A stretch of 64,000 nt of DNA from positions 1 through 64,000 of the forward strand of contig NZ_JAIUCY010000015.1 in the NCBI RefSeq assembly GCF_020179755.1, read 5' to 3'. How positions within the stretch are numbered: the stretch's first letter is position 1; each line of letters starts with the position of its first letter. Below the pieces are notes generated by a model. That model was not told the DNA's origin, made no database searches, and was given only the letters and a program-made list of their open reading frames with translations. The position numbers and the translations under genes were made by a program. Shown piece by piece: positions 33,863-43,340 of this stretch. The DNA is from Herbaspirillum sp. alder98. GTDB lineage: Bacteria; Pseudomonadota; Gammaproteobacteria; Burkholderiales; Burkholderiaceae_D.

Positions 33863-34039
33863 TAGGGCCTGTTCACATTAAATCTGTGAGATGCGTTGCC
33901 CCCCAGAGGGCGTGCTGGCAAGCCTCGCCTGCCGTTGTTGCAGCTCCTTGCCGTAGCACCACTACGGCGCGTCGCTACGCCTAGCCAGACAACGCTTGCC
34001 GACCTCTCGCACTCGCAGATTTAATGTGAACGGGCCCTA
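33863..34039. repeat. MITE-like element with 28-bp terminal inverted repeats
   Basis: 177 bp. The ends TAGGGCCTGTTCACATTAAA and its inverted partner TAGGGCCCGTTCACATTAAA continue as good inverted repeats over about 28 bp (26 matches). It is bounded by TA on both sides, which fits a TA target duplication like that of IS630/Tc1-type elements. Inside are nested arms GGCAAGC/GCTTGCC and CCGTAG/CTACGG, so the whole can fold into a long hairpin. There is no coding capacity. The right end supplies the TAG stop of the ChpA-like gene. A 15-bp sequence near its right end (33976-33990) recurs with one mismatch just outside the left end (33846-33860). Confidence 0.8.
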
Positions 34040-37000
34040 ATACAGCACATCACTGAAGTCGTCCGGGGGCAACTGCTCCGGCGCACTGGTATAAGTGGCC
34101 AGCAGTGACAGCAGTTGCTGATCCTGATAAGGCTTGCCCAGGTAATAATTCACCCCAAGCTCCATGGCGCGCTCGCGATGCTTGGCCCCGGTGCGTGAGG
34201 TGATCATGATGATCGGCCGCAAGCGCGTGGCTTCGTTGTCGCGCAGGTGGCGCACCAGCGTAAATCCATCCATGCGCGGCATTTCGATATCGACCAGGAA
34301 GGCGTCGGGCACGACGCCATGCAGCTGCCGAATGGCATCGTAGCCATCGGTGGCGGTCACTACCTCATAGCCTTCACGCATCAACAGGCGCTGCATCACC
34401 TTGCGCACCGTCAGCGAATCGTCGATCACCATCACGATGCGCTGCCTGGTCCGGCCCGGCCGCCCGGGCCGCGCGCGCACCGCGCCATCCTCCCGGCGAT
34501 AGCCGCTGCGTCGTTCCAGCAGCAGCGGGTTGAGGATCAACACGATTTCACCGTTGCCCATGACCGTCGCCCCCACCACGCCGGCCAGGGTATCGAGCTG
34601 CGGCCCCATCGGCTTGGACACCACCTCGCGATTGCCGCTGACATGGTCGACCATGATGGCCACCAGGTCGTTGCCACTCTTGACGAAGAGCACATAGACC
34701 GAGTCCGGCGCCGCGCGGTTGGCATCGTCCGGTTCGTCCAGCAGCGCGGCCAGGCCATGCAGCGTGACGCTGCGCCCACCCTGCTCCAACGTGCCGCTGG
34801 CCAACGCGTGGTGCATGCGCTGGCCACGCAACTGCACCACTTTCTCGACCAGCATCGAAGGGATCGCGTAACTCTGCAGCCCGAGCCGCAGCAGGCATAC
34901 CTGCTTGACGGCCAGCGATAGCGGCAGGTGCATCGTGAAGCGCACGCCGGCGCCGGCCTCCGAATGCACCACCACCCGTCCGCCGAGCGCGGTGACCTCG
35001 CTGCGCACCACGTCCATGCCGACCCCGCGTCCGGCCAGTTCGGACACGTTCGACCAGGTCGACAAGCCCGGCTCGAAGATCATCTCGATCACGCGCGCCT
35101 CATCGTCGGCGTGGGCCGCGCTGAGCAGGTTGGCTGCCAGCGCCTTGGTGCGAATCGCGGCAAGGTCGAGGCCCAGCCCGTCGTCATCGATGCGAATGGT
35201 GGCTTCGCTGCCCTCCTGCACGGCACGAATACGCAGCCTGCCCATGGCGGGCTTGCCCGCTGCCGCACGCTGAGAGGGCGCTTCGATGCCATGCACTGCG
35301 GCGTTGCGCAGCAGGTGTTCGAACGGGCCGATCATTTTTTCCAGGATGCCGCGGTCGAGTTCGACCTCGCCGCCGTCACAGACCAGTTCCAGCGCCTTGC
35401 CGGTTTCACGGGCCAGTTGCCAGACCAGGTGCCGCAGGCGCGGCTCGACGCTCTTGAACTTGATCATGCGGGCATACATCAATTCCTGCTGCAGATCGCG
35501 GGTGAGACGCGCTTGCCGCTGCAGGCCATTCTGGGTGCTGGCGGCACTGTCGGCCAGCAACTTCTGCAACGAGGCGACATCGCTGACGCTCTCCTCCATC
35601 ATCCGGGTCAGTTCTTGCAGATGGGTATAGCGATCCAGTTCCAGCGGATCGAACTGGAGCCTTTCATGGCTATGCTGCGACGCGGCGATGCGAATCTCGG
35701 CCTGGATCGCGATATCCCGCAATTGCGCCGACAACTTGCCGACACTGTCATCGAGGTCCACGGTATGGCGCCGCAGTTGCTTGACTTCATTCTCGAGCTG
35801 CGAGCGGGCGATCGACACCTCGCCGATCTGGTTCAGCAGCGTATCGAGCAGGCTTACCTTGATGCGCACCGTCGGCACCACGGGCCTGCGCTCGCCATCG
35901 CCTCCGGTTTGGGCGGCAGCCCCCATCTGCTCCAGTGCGGAGAGACGTTGCAGTGCATCGTCATAGATCGCCAGCAGCGCATTGAGCCCGTCGCTCGCCC
36001 CGGTATTGCGCAACAGGCGCTGGACGCCGCTTTCGAGTTCGTGGATCCGGTGCCCCAATTGCAGCGCCCCCGCCATGCGGGCATTGCCCTTGACCGTGTG
36101 CAACGGTCGCAATACCTCTCTGAGCACAGTATCGTCGTCCGGCTGGCGCTGGAACAGGTGCAAGCCCTCGCCCACCAGCGCCATCAGGTGCGCGCCCTCT
36201 TCCAGAAACACCGGCAGCAGTTCGAGATCGATCTCATCCTGCAGTCCATTCACCTCCGGGGCGGGAGGGTCGTGCGCCGCCGCCGACGACGACGCAGCAG
36301 CCGGCGACGGCACCGAAGACACGGGCGCATGCAAGCTCTGCTGCAACCCGTGCAACGCCTTTATCACCGCCTGGTCGGCGGCCGGCTCGGCGCCGGCCGC
36401 AAATTGCTGCTGCATCTGCTGCATGCTGGCGAGTGCGCGTTCGACGATCGTCAGCTGCGCCGCGTCCAGTCCATGCCCGAGTTGCTTGAGATGTTCGATC
36501 AGTTCATCCAGCGCCGTCGCCATTTGCCGCATGCCGCCGAAACCTGCCGCTGCACTACAACCGCGCAGCGTATGCACGGCCCGCAGATAGAGCGCGGGCG
36601 CGCCGGACAACAAGCCGCTATCGGCCTTGGCGCGCCAGCTGCTGCCGTGCTGGCGCAAGGTCTTGAACAGGGTTGCTGCCTCGTCCAGATAGATCTGGCG
36701 CAACTGCCGATCCGGGACGGCCGCCGGAACCAGCGCCGCTTCACGCGCCGGCTCCTCGGGGCGACTGGTCACGGCCAGCGCCTGGCCCAGGCACTGGCAA
36801 AGGTCCACCAGCAAGGGCGCCTGACGCGGCGACCCTCTTTGCAGCCCGATTTCGTTGACCCACCCGGCCAACAACGCCAGCGCCGATTGCAGCAATACCC
36901 TCACCGGCTCGGGCAGGGGCCAGGGCTCTTGCTGGTCGGCGCATGACAGGCATGCGCTGAGCAATTTCTCGATGGCATGTGCAGCATCGGACAGGGCCAG

Positions 37001-39013
37001 CAGTCCAACCATGCGGCCACTACCCTTGATCGTATGAAAACAGCGGCGCATGTTGCTCAACTGCCCCTGGTCGGCCACCATCATCGTGTCGGCCCCGGGC
37101 ATGTCACGCAGCGCCTGCAGCAAGGCGCCGGCTTCAGCGACAAAGATGCCCAGCATCTCGTCATCGGCCGGTTGCGGTTGCCAACTACCGCTCAGGTCAT
37201 CCGGCAATGCCGCCATCGACGCCGCCTCGACCGCCGCGAGGTCTGCTGACGACGCCACCGGCGCCGGCAAGTCGCCATGCGTCAGTGTGCGCCGTATGTT
37301 GACGGCCAGCTGTGGGTCGATGCGATCAGGGCGACGCCAGCGGTTGGGCGGCGAGCGCATGGCCCGCTGCAATTGCTGGTCGAAATCCACGATGTCACGC
37401 ACCATCACGGCACGCGCGGCATCGGTCCGGTCCCGCTGCGCGCCACCTTCATCGGCGGTACTGGGCAACGTGGCGCCGAGGTTACTGGCAATCCGCTCGC
37501 GCAGGGTGCTGCCCAGCGCGCGCCACGCAAGCGCGGGATGCGCCGCGCAGAGGCTTTCCATGCGGCCCAGCTCGGCGTGGATATCGGTCAGCATGCTGGT
37601 GAGAGAGGGCTGGCTGTCGGATGGCCAGTCGTCATCCATGGCGCCGGTCGGCAGCATGGCCGCCCCTGAGCCCTCGGTGCGGCCGGACCAAAACCAACCC
37701 AGGCCGCTTTCGACCCTGGACAGCGCTTCACGGATGTCACGCTCGGCCACGCCCGACATGCGACGCGTCATGTCGGCCCGCAACTCACGCGAGAACCACG
37801 GAAAGGGACCACTGGGGGCATTGCCATACAGCACGCCGGCCAGATGTTCGACCATGCAGTCGGACTGCTCGATGAAATCTTCTTCCAGATGAAAGCGCCG
37901 ACGCAGGCATTGCTCGAGGAAAATCTGGCAATTGCTGAGTTCGCGCTCGGTGTCCTCGCGCAAGGCGACCGGGTCGAACAGGCCGGCCAGCCGTCCGAGC
38001 GAACGCAGCACGCCCGACAAGCCCGGCTCGCGCAGGCGCGGCCAGATCCGGCGCGCAAGATCGGCTGCCACCAATACACGCCCCATCCATTGCAGCGCCG
38101 ACGCTGCGCGCGCGTCGTCCGATGCTGCCGCGACGACACACCCCCAGGCCGCCTGCATCTCATCGACCTGCACCATCAGTCGCACCATCACCGGTGATTC
38201 AGGCGCCTGCACCAGTGCCAGCGACGGCGACCAGTCGGCACGCTGTCGCAGTGCCTCGATCCGACTGTTCAATAACGGCCCGCGCGCCATCTCCAGCACC
38301 ACCAGGGCATGCCGATCCAGCGGCTGCAGGCCATCGAGGATGTGCGCAATGAAGGCGTGCAGCGCAGCATCGCCGGACGACACCGTGGATTGCTCCGCTG
38401 AAAGGCTGCGGACAATGGCATCCAGGACCTGCCGCATGGCGTCGAGGTCATGCAGATGCGCCAGCGATGTCGGCCAGTTGCCCTGCGGCGCGAACGGCGC
38501 ATGGGCGCTGGCGGGAAGCTGCAGGCAAACCAGGCGCCAGCCCTGGAACAGGCCCGGGTCGAAGATATCGGTGTCGCCGCTGCGATCGTGCAGATCATCG
38601 AGATAATCGTGCAGGCTCCACAGCGCCGTGACGGCGGCCGCGGCCTGCGCCGACGACAGTTGCAGTTCGGATGCGTCGCAGCCTTGCGCGCAATGCACCA
38701 GCAACGCGCGCAGCCGTGACAGCAATTGCGTGGCGGCATGCGCCTCCACCACCCGCATGACATTGATTAGTTGATCGAGCTGCTGGCACAGTTGCGCCAG
38801 TTCCTCGCTGCAGCTGGGCGTGCTGCCGGCGTCACCGGCGGAGGGGGAAAAATGCACCAGCAGCCGGTCGATCGCCGTATGCAGCGCGGGCGCCAGCAAG
38901 CGCAGGCTGTCGGACAGTTGCGCACGGTGATCGGCCGTCGCGGCGTGTGCGGAAATGATGCCGGCGGTGTCCGGATCTGCAGGCTCGGGCATGGGGCGCG
39001 GAGTGTCCATCAT
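34037..39013 (-). CDS. chpA: ChpA-type hybrid chemosensory histidine kinase
   Basis: 1658 residues. Three phosphotransfer His motifs are visible: CFHTIKGSGRMVG (about 658), AVHTLRGCSAAAG (about 813) and PLHTVKGNARMAG (about 972). A CheA-type kinase follows with LLRNAAVHGIEAP, DDDGLGLDL and GRGVGMDVVRSEV (about 1238-1350), then a CheW-like domain and a receiver with the phospho-Asp in FLVDIEMPRMDG (about 1574). The first 600 residues hold no clear Hpt site. It is the central kinase of the Pil-Chp pathway for twitching and surface sensing. Smaller than Pseudomonas ChpA. Last gene of the operon; its stop lies in the MITE-like element. Confidence 0.93.
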   Translation of the reverse strand: MMDTPRPMPEPADPDTAGIISAHAATADHRAQLSDSLRLLAPALHTAIDRLLVHFSPSAGDAGSTPSCSEELAQLCQQLDQLINVMRVVEAHAATQLLSRLRALLVHCAQGCDASELQLSSAQAAAAVTALWSLHDYLDDLHDRSGDTDIFDPGLFQGWRLVCLQLPASAHAPFAPQGNWPTSLAHLHDLDAMRQVLDAIVRSLSAEQSTVSSGDAALHAFIAHILDGLQPLDRHALVVLEMARGPLLNSRIEALRQRADWSPSLALVQAPESPVMVRLMVQVDEMQAAWGCVVAAASDDARAASALQWMGRVLVAADLARRIWPRLREPGLSGVLRSLGRLAGLFDPVALREDTERELSNCQIFLEQCLRRRFHLEEDFIEQSDCMVEHLAGVLYGNAPSGPFPWFSRELRADMTRRMSGVAERDIREALSRVESGLGWFWSGRTEGSGAAMLPTGAMDDDWPSDSQPSLTSMLTDIHAELGRMESLCAAHPALAWRALGSTLRERIASNLGATLPSTADEGGAQRDRTDAARAVMVRDIVDFDQQLQRAMRSPPNRWRRPDRIDPQLAVNIRRTLTHGDLPAPVASSADLAAVEAASMAALPDDLSGSWQPQPADDEMLGIFVAEAGALLQALRDMPGADTMMVADQGQLSNMRRCFHTIKGSGRMVGLLALSDAAHAIEKLLSACLSCADQQEPWPLPEPVRVLLQSALALLAGWVNEIGLQRGSPRQAPLLVDLCQCLGQALAVTSRPEEPAREAALVPAAVPDRQLRQIYLDEAATLFKTLRQHGSSWRAKADSGLLSGAPALYLRAVHTLRGCSAAAGFGGMRQMATALDELIEHLKQLGHGLDAAQLTIVERALASMQQMQQQFAAGAEPAADQAVIKALHGLQQSLHAPVSSVPSPAAASSSAAAHDPPAPEVNGLQDEIDLELLPVFLEEGAHLMALVGEGLHLFQRQPDDDTVLREVLRPLHTVKGNARMAGALQLGHRIHELESGVQRLLRNTGASDGLNALLAIYDDALQRLSALEQMGAAAQTGGDGERRPVVPTVRIKVSLLDTLLNQIGEVSIARSQLENEVKQLRRHTVDLDDSVGKLSAQLRDIAIQAEIRIAASQHSHERLQFDPLELDRYTHLQELTRMMEESVSDVASLQKLLADSAASTQNGLQRQARLTRDLQQELMYARMIKFKSVEPRLRHLVWQLARETGKALELVCDGGEVELDRGILEKMIGPFEHLLRNAAVHGIEAPSQRAAAGKPAMGRLRIRAVQEGSEATIRIDDDGLGLDLAAIRTKALAANLLSAAHADDEARVIEMIFEPGLSTWSNVSELAGRGVGMDVVRSEVTALGGRVVVHSEAGAGVRFTMHLPLSLAVKQVCLLRLGLQSYAIPSMLVEKVVQLRGQRMHHALASGTLEQGGRSVTLHGLAALLDEPDDANRAAPDSVYVLFVKSGNDLVAIMVDHVSGNREVVSKPMGPQLDTLAGVVGATVMGNGEIVLILNPLLLERRSGYRREDGAVRARPGRPGRTRQRIVMVIDDSLTVRKVMQRLLMREGYEVVTATDGYDAIRQLHGVVPDAFLVDIEMPRMDGFTLVRHLRDNEATRLRPIIMITSRTGAKHRERAMELGVNYYLGKPYQDQQLLSLLATYTSAPEQLPPDDFSDVLY

Positions 39014-39023
39014 GCCGTCGCTG

Positions 39024-41207
39024 TCAGGAAACCGTCACCCGGAACCGCGACACCGAGTTTTCCAGCTGCTTGGCGGCATCCCACAATTCGTTATAGAGCG
39101 CCGAAACCTGTTCGCGGCTTTGCTCGATGATCTCGTTTTCGCTGAGGATGCTCTGGATGTTCTGCGCCACCCCATTGGCCGAGATCGCCTGCTGTTCGGT
39201 CGATGAGGACATGCCCTGGATCAGTTCGGCCAGTTGATTGGACACCCGCCGGATGTCGGCCAGCGCCGCGCCTGCGGCATCCGACAATACCGCGCCCTCG
39301 ACCACGCCGGCAGTGGATTTTTCCATTGCCGCCACGGCATCATGCGTGTCGGTCTGGATCATCCGCACCAGCGCACCGATCTCGCGGGTAGCGGCGCTGG
39401 AACGCTCGGCCAGCCGTTGCACTTCCTCGGCGACCACCGAAAACCCGCGTCCGGCCTCGCCGGCGGAGGCTGCCTGGATGGCGGCATTGAGCGCCAGGAC
39501 ATTGGTCTGCTCGGTGATGTCCGAAATGAGTTCGGTGATTTCGCCGATCACCTGCGACGACTCGCCCAGCCGCTTGATGCGCTTGGACGTTTCCTGTATC
39601 TGCTGGCGAATTTCGTTCATGGCCTTGACCGCGTCTTCCACCGCTTTGGCGCCGCGCTCGGCGACCACCACCGAATGTCGCGCGACGTCGGCGGATTCGT
39701 TGGCCGAGATCGAGACATCGGTAATCTGGATCGACATCTCGAGCATCGATTGCCCGGTTTCCTGGATCCGGCGTGCCTGCATCCGCGTGGCACTGGCCAG
39801 CTCGGTGGTCGTGCTGCGCACATGATCCGAGGTGGCTGCCACCTTGGTCGCCATCTGGGTCACCTGCCCCACCAGTCCGCGCAGCGCCTCGACCGTATAG
39901 TTGACCGAGTCGGCAATGGCCCCGGTGATGTCTTCCGAGACGGTGGTGTGCACGGTGAGGTCGCCATCGGCCACCTTCTGCAATTCGTTCATCAGGCGCA
40001 GGATGGCGGCCTGGTTGGCGACATTGGTGCGCATGGCCTTTTCTTCCTGATGCTGTGCCTGCAGGCGCTGGGCATCGGCGTCCTGGCGCCGCGCTTCAGC
40101 CTCGGCGGCGTTGTTGCGGCTGTTCTGCAATTGCACCAGTGCGATGCCCACCCCACTCAATAACGCACATGCCATGGCCCCGAGCATGCACCAGAAGAAC
40201 AGGGAGCGCGATTCCTGCGCCACCCGGTAGTCGTTCTGCAGCACGGTAAGGTGCTGCTTGAGGGTCTCGTTCTCGACGAAGACCAACTGCTCGGACTGCT
40301 TGGCGGCGATGAAATTCTGCAGGTTGCCCAGGATGCCCGCGACCTGGGGCTGGTATTCGCCGAAGACCTTTTCGAGCTCCAGTAGCTTTTCGCGCGTCTC
40401 CTTGTCGGCCACCGGCTTGAGGCGCAACAGCTCGCTGCCGTTGAGGAATCCGTCGATGATGTCGTGGAAGGTGTTGACGTCCTTGCCGAGCAGGAACGCC
40501 GTCTCGGGATTGACCCCGTCCGAGGTCAGGAATTCGTTGGAGCTGCGGCCCAGCCGCAAGGTCAACTGCACCAGCATGCTGGCCGTGCTCATCTCGCGCG
40601 GGCCGGCCACGCCCTGCGACTGCAGCATGGCGATCTGCTCGCTCAGGTCGAGCAACATCGGCAGCATCAGGTTCAGGCGCTTGAGGGTCACGCCAAAACC
40701 GGTCAGTTCGCTTTCGAGCTTGAGGATGGTCTGCGATGCCTGATTGGTATGGTCCCAGATTTTCTGCACGTCTTCGAGCACCGGCTTCATGGCCGCCTCA
40801 GGGGGACGGATGATGTCGCCCTGATAGTGGCCCCCCTTGGCCAGCAGGCCCAGCCCGAAGTTGAATTCGTTACGGCTCTCGCGCAACTGCGTGAATGCTT
40901 CGCGATTGCCCTGGATCGCATTGGGCACGGCCTTGCCGATGCGCTGGGAATGCATCACCAGGTCGGAGGTAATGTGGGCCTGCAGCGTGACGTGGATATA
41001 GCTGCGCGATTCGAGCCAGAGAAACAGCAAGGTGCTGGCCAGCGACAGCAACAGGAGCAACAGCAGGATGCGGGTCTGCGTGCGCAGCGCGAAGCGGCTG
41101 ATCACCGGCAGGCGCGTCCTGCGTACAACGGCAGTGGACGCGGCGACATCGTCCCGGGCCGGTCGCGATTTGTTCTTCTTCGGTAGACGCGGCAGACTCA
41201 ATGCCAT
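39024..41207 (-). CDS. pilJ: PilJ, methyl-accepting protein of the type IV pilus chemosensory system
   Basis: 727 residues. A first membrane helix ([19 protein letters not shown], about 47-65), a periplasmic PilJ-type region to about residue 335, a second helix ([20 protein letters not shown]), a HAMP-like segment and a long signalling coiled coil. The hairpin tip has [20 protein letters not shown] and [17 protein letters not shown]. It senses pilus- or surface-related cues and controls the ChpA kinase through PilI. AGGAG precedes the ATG by nine bases. It lies between pilI (75-bp gap) and chpA (10-bp gap). Confidence 0.94.
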   Translation of the reverse strand: MALSLPRLPKKNKSRPARDDVAASTAVVRRTRLPVISRFALRTQTRILLLLLLLSLASTLLFLWLESRSYIHVTLQAHITSDLVMHSQRIGKAVPNAIQGNREAFTQLRESRNEFNFGLGLLAKGGHYQGDIIRPPEAAMKPVLEDVQKIWDHTNQASQTILKLESELTGFGVTLKRLNLMLPMLLDLSEQIAMLQSQGVAGPREMSTASMLVQLTLRLGRSSNEFLTSDGVNPETAFLLGKDVNTFHDIIDGFLNGSELLRLKPVADKETREKLLELEKVFGEYQPQVAGILGNLQNFIAAKQSEQLVFVENETLKQHLTVLQNDYRVAQESRSLFFWCMLGAMACALLSGVGIALVQLQNSRNNAAEAEARRQDADAQRLQAQHQEEKAMRTNVANQAAILRLMNELQKVADGDLTVHTTVSEDITGAIADSVNYTVEALRGLVGQVTQMATKVAATSDHVRSTTTELASATRMQARRIQETGQSMLEMSIQITDVSISANESADVARHSVVVAERGAKAVEDAVKAMNEIRQQIQETSKRIKRLGESSQVIGEITELISDITEQTNVLALNAAIQAASAGEAGRGFSVVAEEVQRLAERSSAATREIGALVRMIQTDTHDAVAAMEKSTAGVVEGAVLSDAAGAALADIRRVSNQLAELIQGMSSSTEQQAISANGVAQNIQSILSENEIIEQSREQVSALYNELWDAAKQLENSVSRFRVTVS

Positions 41208-41282
41208 GACTGGAGCTCCTGTACGATTTGTTTTGATGTCGCCGCTTCCGCCTGCCCCCTTGGCGTGGCGTCATGCCAATCT

Positions 41283-41867
41283 TCAGCGTCCGATGTGAAG
41301 GAACTTTTCGTCACTTAACAGCGATACCAGACTTAACTCCTGCCACTCAGTTCCTTCCGAGTCCCTATGATGGCGAATCACTCCCCGCATCTGGAGATTT
41401 CCATCGTTAACTTTCGAGATCTCATTCATCTCGTAAATCTGCCGCACACCCATTACCGACGCCAGCAGCAAGCCGCAGTTAGGCGCCAGCGTCGGCGACA
41501 ACACCAGGACCCGGCTGGCGGAGGCCGCCACCTGGGGTGGTGCGCCCATCAACATGGCGAGATCGGCGATACCGACCAGATTGCCCCGGATATTGGCCAG
41601 CCCCAGGTACCAGGGTTGCGTCAGCGGCACCCGGGTGAGCTTGCCCAGTGTCGACAGCGGTATGATCTCGCCCGCCTCGGCCAGGTTGAGCAGGCAGGGG
41701 ACGCCCCCGATCGACACCGCCAGCCGGCGGGTGTACGACTGCTCGCTGCTGGCTGCCTCCATGCGCTCCAGCAGCGATGCCTGGAACGCCTGCAACCCCT
41801 CGAACGGGGGTGTCTGGGCGACATCGCGGGTGGTCCTGCCGGGTTTGGGTTTCGGACTCTCGTGCAT
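41283..41867 (-). CDS. pilI: PilI, CheW-like coupling protein
   Basis: 194 residues. A single CheW domain spans about residues 45-190 (RRLAVSIGGVPCLLNLAEAG, YLGLANIRGNLVGIADLA and MRGVIRHH). It links the PilJ receptor to the ChpA kinase at the cell pole. The 44-residue N-terminal extension is typical of PilI. It is 30 bp downstream of pilH and upstream of pilJ in the pilGHIJ-chpA operon. No pilK (CheR-type methyltransferase) gene lies between pilJ and chpA, where it is found in Pseudomonas. Confidence 0.92.
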   Translation of the reverse strand: MHESPKPKPGRTTRDVAQTPPFEGLQAFQASLLERMEAASSEQSYTRRLAVSIGGVPCLLNLAEAGEIIPLSTLGKLTRVPLTQPWYLGLANIRGNLVGIADLAMLMGAPPQVAASASRVLVLSPTLAPNCGLLLASVMGVRQIYEMNEISKVNDGNLQMRGVIRHHRDSEGTEWQELSLVSLLSDEKFLHIGR

Positions 41868-41897
41868 GCCTGCCTTTCAGGATGAAGCGCTATGCGC

Positions 41898-42263
41898 TCA
41901 CTCGAGCGCCTGGATCTTGGCCAATAGTTCTTCGGGATCAACCGGTTTGACGATGTAGTCGCAGGCGCCCTGGCACAGCGCCCAAATGCGGTCGGTCTCC
42001 TGCGCCTTGACGCTGCACATCATGATGGGCAAGTCCCTGGTGCTGGGATCGCGCACGATCTGGCGCGTGATCTGATAACCGTTCTTGCCGGGCATGACCA
42101 CGTCCAGCAGTACCAGCTCAGGCTTGTCCTCGCGGATTTTTTGCAGGGCTTCGTCACCGCTGCCGGCGGTCTCGACCGAAAAACCGTTCTGTTCGAGAAT
42201 GCTGGTCAGCACGTATCGATCAGTTGGCGAGTCGTCGACCACCAGCACCTTTTTTATTCGCAT
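41898..42263 (-). CDS. pilH: PilH, CheY-like response regulator
   Basis: 121 residues, a lone receiver domain. The acidic pocket is DD in VLVVDDSPTDR, the phosphorylation site is in LVLLDVVMPGKNGYQ (about residue 53), and the switch Lys is in YIVKPVDPEELL. PilH usually opposes PilG output and favours pilus retraction. The ATG at 42263 follows AGGGG. It is 31 bp after pilG. Complete, with every receiver residue conserved. Confidence 0.94.
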   Translation of the reverse strand: MRIKKVLVVDDSPTDRYVLTSILEQNGFSVETAGSGDEALQKIREDKPELVLLDVVMPGKNGYQITRQIVRDPSTRDLPIMMCSVKAQETDRIWALCQGACDYIVKPVDPEELLAKIQALE

Positions 42264-42294
42264 GCAAACCCCTGTTGCCAATGAATGGACCGCG

Positions 42295-42696
42295 TCAGAC
42301 GGCATCGACACCATCCACGTAGGCTCTCGTGATTTGCAGCAATACCGCCTCGTTGACCGGCTTGCACAACAATTGATCGGCCCCGGCCATGGCGCTGCGC
42401 GCGCTGTCGAATGGCCCGGCCCGCGACGACAGCATGACGACCGGCAGACTGGCATGACCCGCACTGCGGCGGATCAGCAGACAGATATGTCCTCCCTCCA
42501 ACGGCGCCATGTCGGCGTCGCAAATGATCATGTCGATCTGTTGCGCCCCCAGTTGCGCCAGTGCCTCGAACCCGCTGGCGGCGGTCAGTACGTCGTAGCC
42601 GGCTTCGCCCAGCAGCCTGGACAGGTTGTGCCGTACGGCACTGCTGTCATCGGCCACCAGTATTTTGCGTTTCGCACGAGGCGTCGAATTGACCAT
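42295..42696 (-). CDS. pilG: PilG, CheY-like response regulator
   Basis: 133 residues. Receiver domain with ILVADDSSAVRHNL, the phospho-Asp in IICDADMAPLEGGH, and switch Lys in QLLCKPVNEAVLL. First gene of pilGHIJ-chpA; PilG output promotes pilus extension in characterised systems. The ATG at 42696 is chosen because GGAG lies seven bases upstream; longer in-frame starts exist at 42717 and 42732. The residue pattern after the phospho-site (APLEGG) is less canonical than in PilH, but the pocket is intact. Confidence 0.91.
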   Translation of the reverse strand: MVNSTPRAKRKILVADDSSAVRHNLSRLLGEAGYDVLTAASGFEALAQLGAQQIDMIICDADMAPLEGGHICLLIRRSAGHASLPVVMLSSRAGPFDSARSAMAGADQLLCKPVNEAVLLQITRAYVDGVDAV

Positions 42697-43062
42697 GCAT
42701 TCTCCGGCTGTTGCCATGACGTACTGCCCCACTGTAGCAAATGAAGTCTTAATCTAGAGCAGAAACAGCAGCAACTTCCCGGGTTTATTGAAAACACTGG
42801 AACGTCGCCTGACGCCAACGCGTCATTGATCGGCAAACAGGTTTGAACGAGGGTGCCAGCACGCCACTCCGGCGGCATTGCCGGAGGACATCGCGCACGC
42901 GAGACAATGATGACGCCGCTTGATGCAGATCAAGCCGGGCGTCGGATCCAACCTGATGGCCGGAAGAAAGGGATGGCAGCGGCCCCTGGCGACATTAGAT
43001 CACCAGCAGCACTTGCCGCGGCGGGTGAAGTCGTCACGCCGCCGCAGGATTGATGCGTTATC
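42697..43062. other. 366-bp gap between pilG and the rubredoxin gene
   Basis: No gene is supported. It should contain the pilG promoter. A perfect inverted repeat CTCCGGC/GCCGGAG lies at 42867-42886 without a T-run, and a perfect FNR/Anr box lies at 42920-42933 (separate entry). Short open frames here have no ribosome site and look like chance. Confidence 0.55.
42920..42933. promoter_or_regulatory. Perfect FNR/Anr-type box without an obvious target
   Basis: TTGAT-GCAG-ATCAA matches the FNR consensus TTGAT-N4-ATCAA exactly. It lies 223 bp upstream of pilG on one side and beyond the 3' end of the rubredoxin gene on the other, so neither neighbour has it at a standard activation distance. It may control an unannotated transcript. 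Confidence 0.5.
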
Positions 43063-43248
43063 TCAGATTTCGACCATTTCAAAGTCTTCCTTGCGGGCGC
43101 CACACTCTGGGCAAGTCCAGTTGATGGGTACGTCGTCCCAGCGTGTACCAGGCGCAATGCCCTCTTCCGGCAGACCGGCTTCTTCATCGTAGATCCAACC
43201 ACAGATCAGGCACATCCATGTTTTGAATTCGGCTTGGCTATTGCTCAC
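43063..43248 (-). CDS. Rubredoxin
   Basis: 61 residues. One iron is held by four cysteines, CLICG near the N-terminus and CPECG near the C-terminus, with WIYDEEAGLPEEGIAPGTRW and WTCPECGARKEDFE between and after. It is a small cytoplasmic electron carrier, often used with alkane hydroxylases or in oxidative-stress defence. A rubredoxin next to thiD-hemL is a conserved arrangement in Burkholderiales. It is divergent from thiD with a gap of about 92 bp. Its electron partners are not in the window. Confidence 0.95.
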   Translation of the reverse strand: MSNSQAEFKTWMCLICGWIYDEEAGLPEEGIAPGTRWDDVPINWTCPECGARKEDFEMVEI

Positions 43249-43340
43249 GGCTGACTATCCCTCAAATCAATTCAAGTAAAATGCTTGGCATCGCTTCATC
43301 AGGAAGCAAGCGCCAAACACGATATCTTAATCTACTCGAC

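Noticed and set aside
34928-36946. 672-codon open frame antisense to chpA
   Set aside because: No domain signature, His/Gln/Arg-rich composition, and the opposite strand encodes intact kinase and Hpt motifs.
42853-43053. 66-codon plus-strand frame in the pilG-rubredoxin gap
   Set aside because: No ribosome site, no recognisable fold, and the composition is like chance frames in GC-rich DNA; the FNR box lies inside it.
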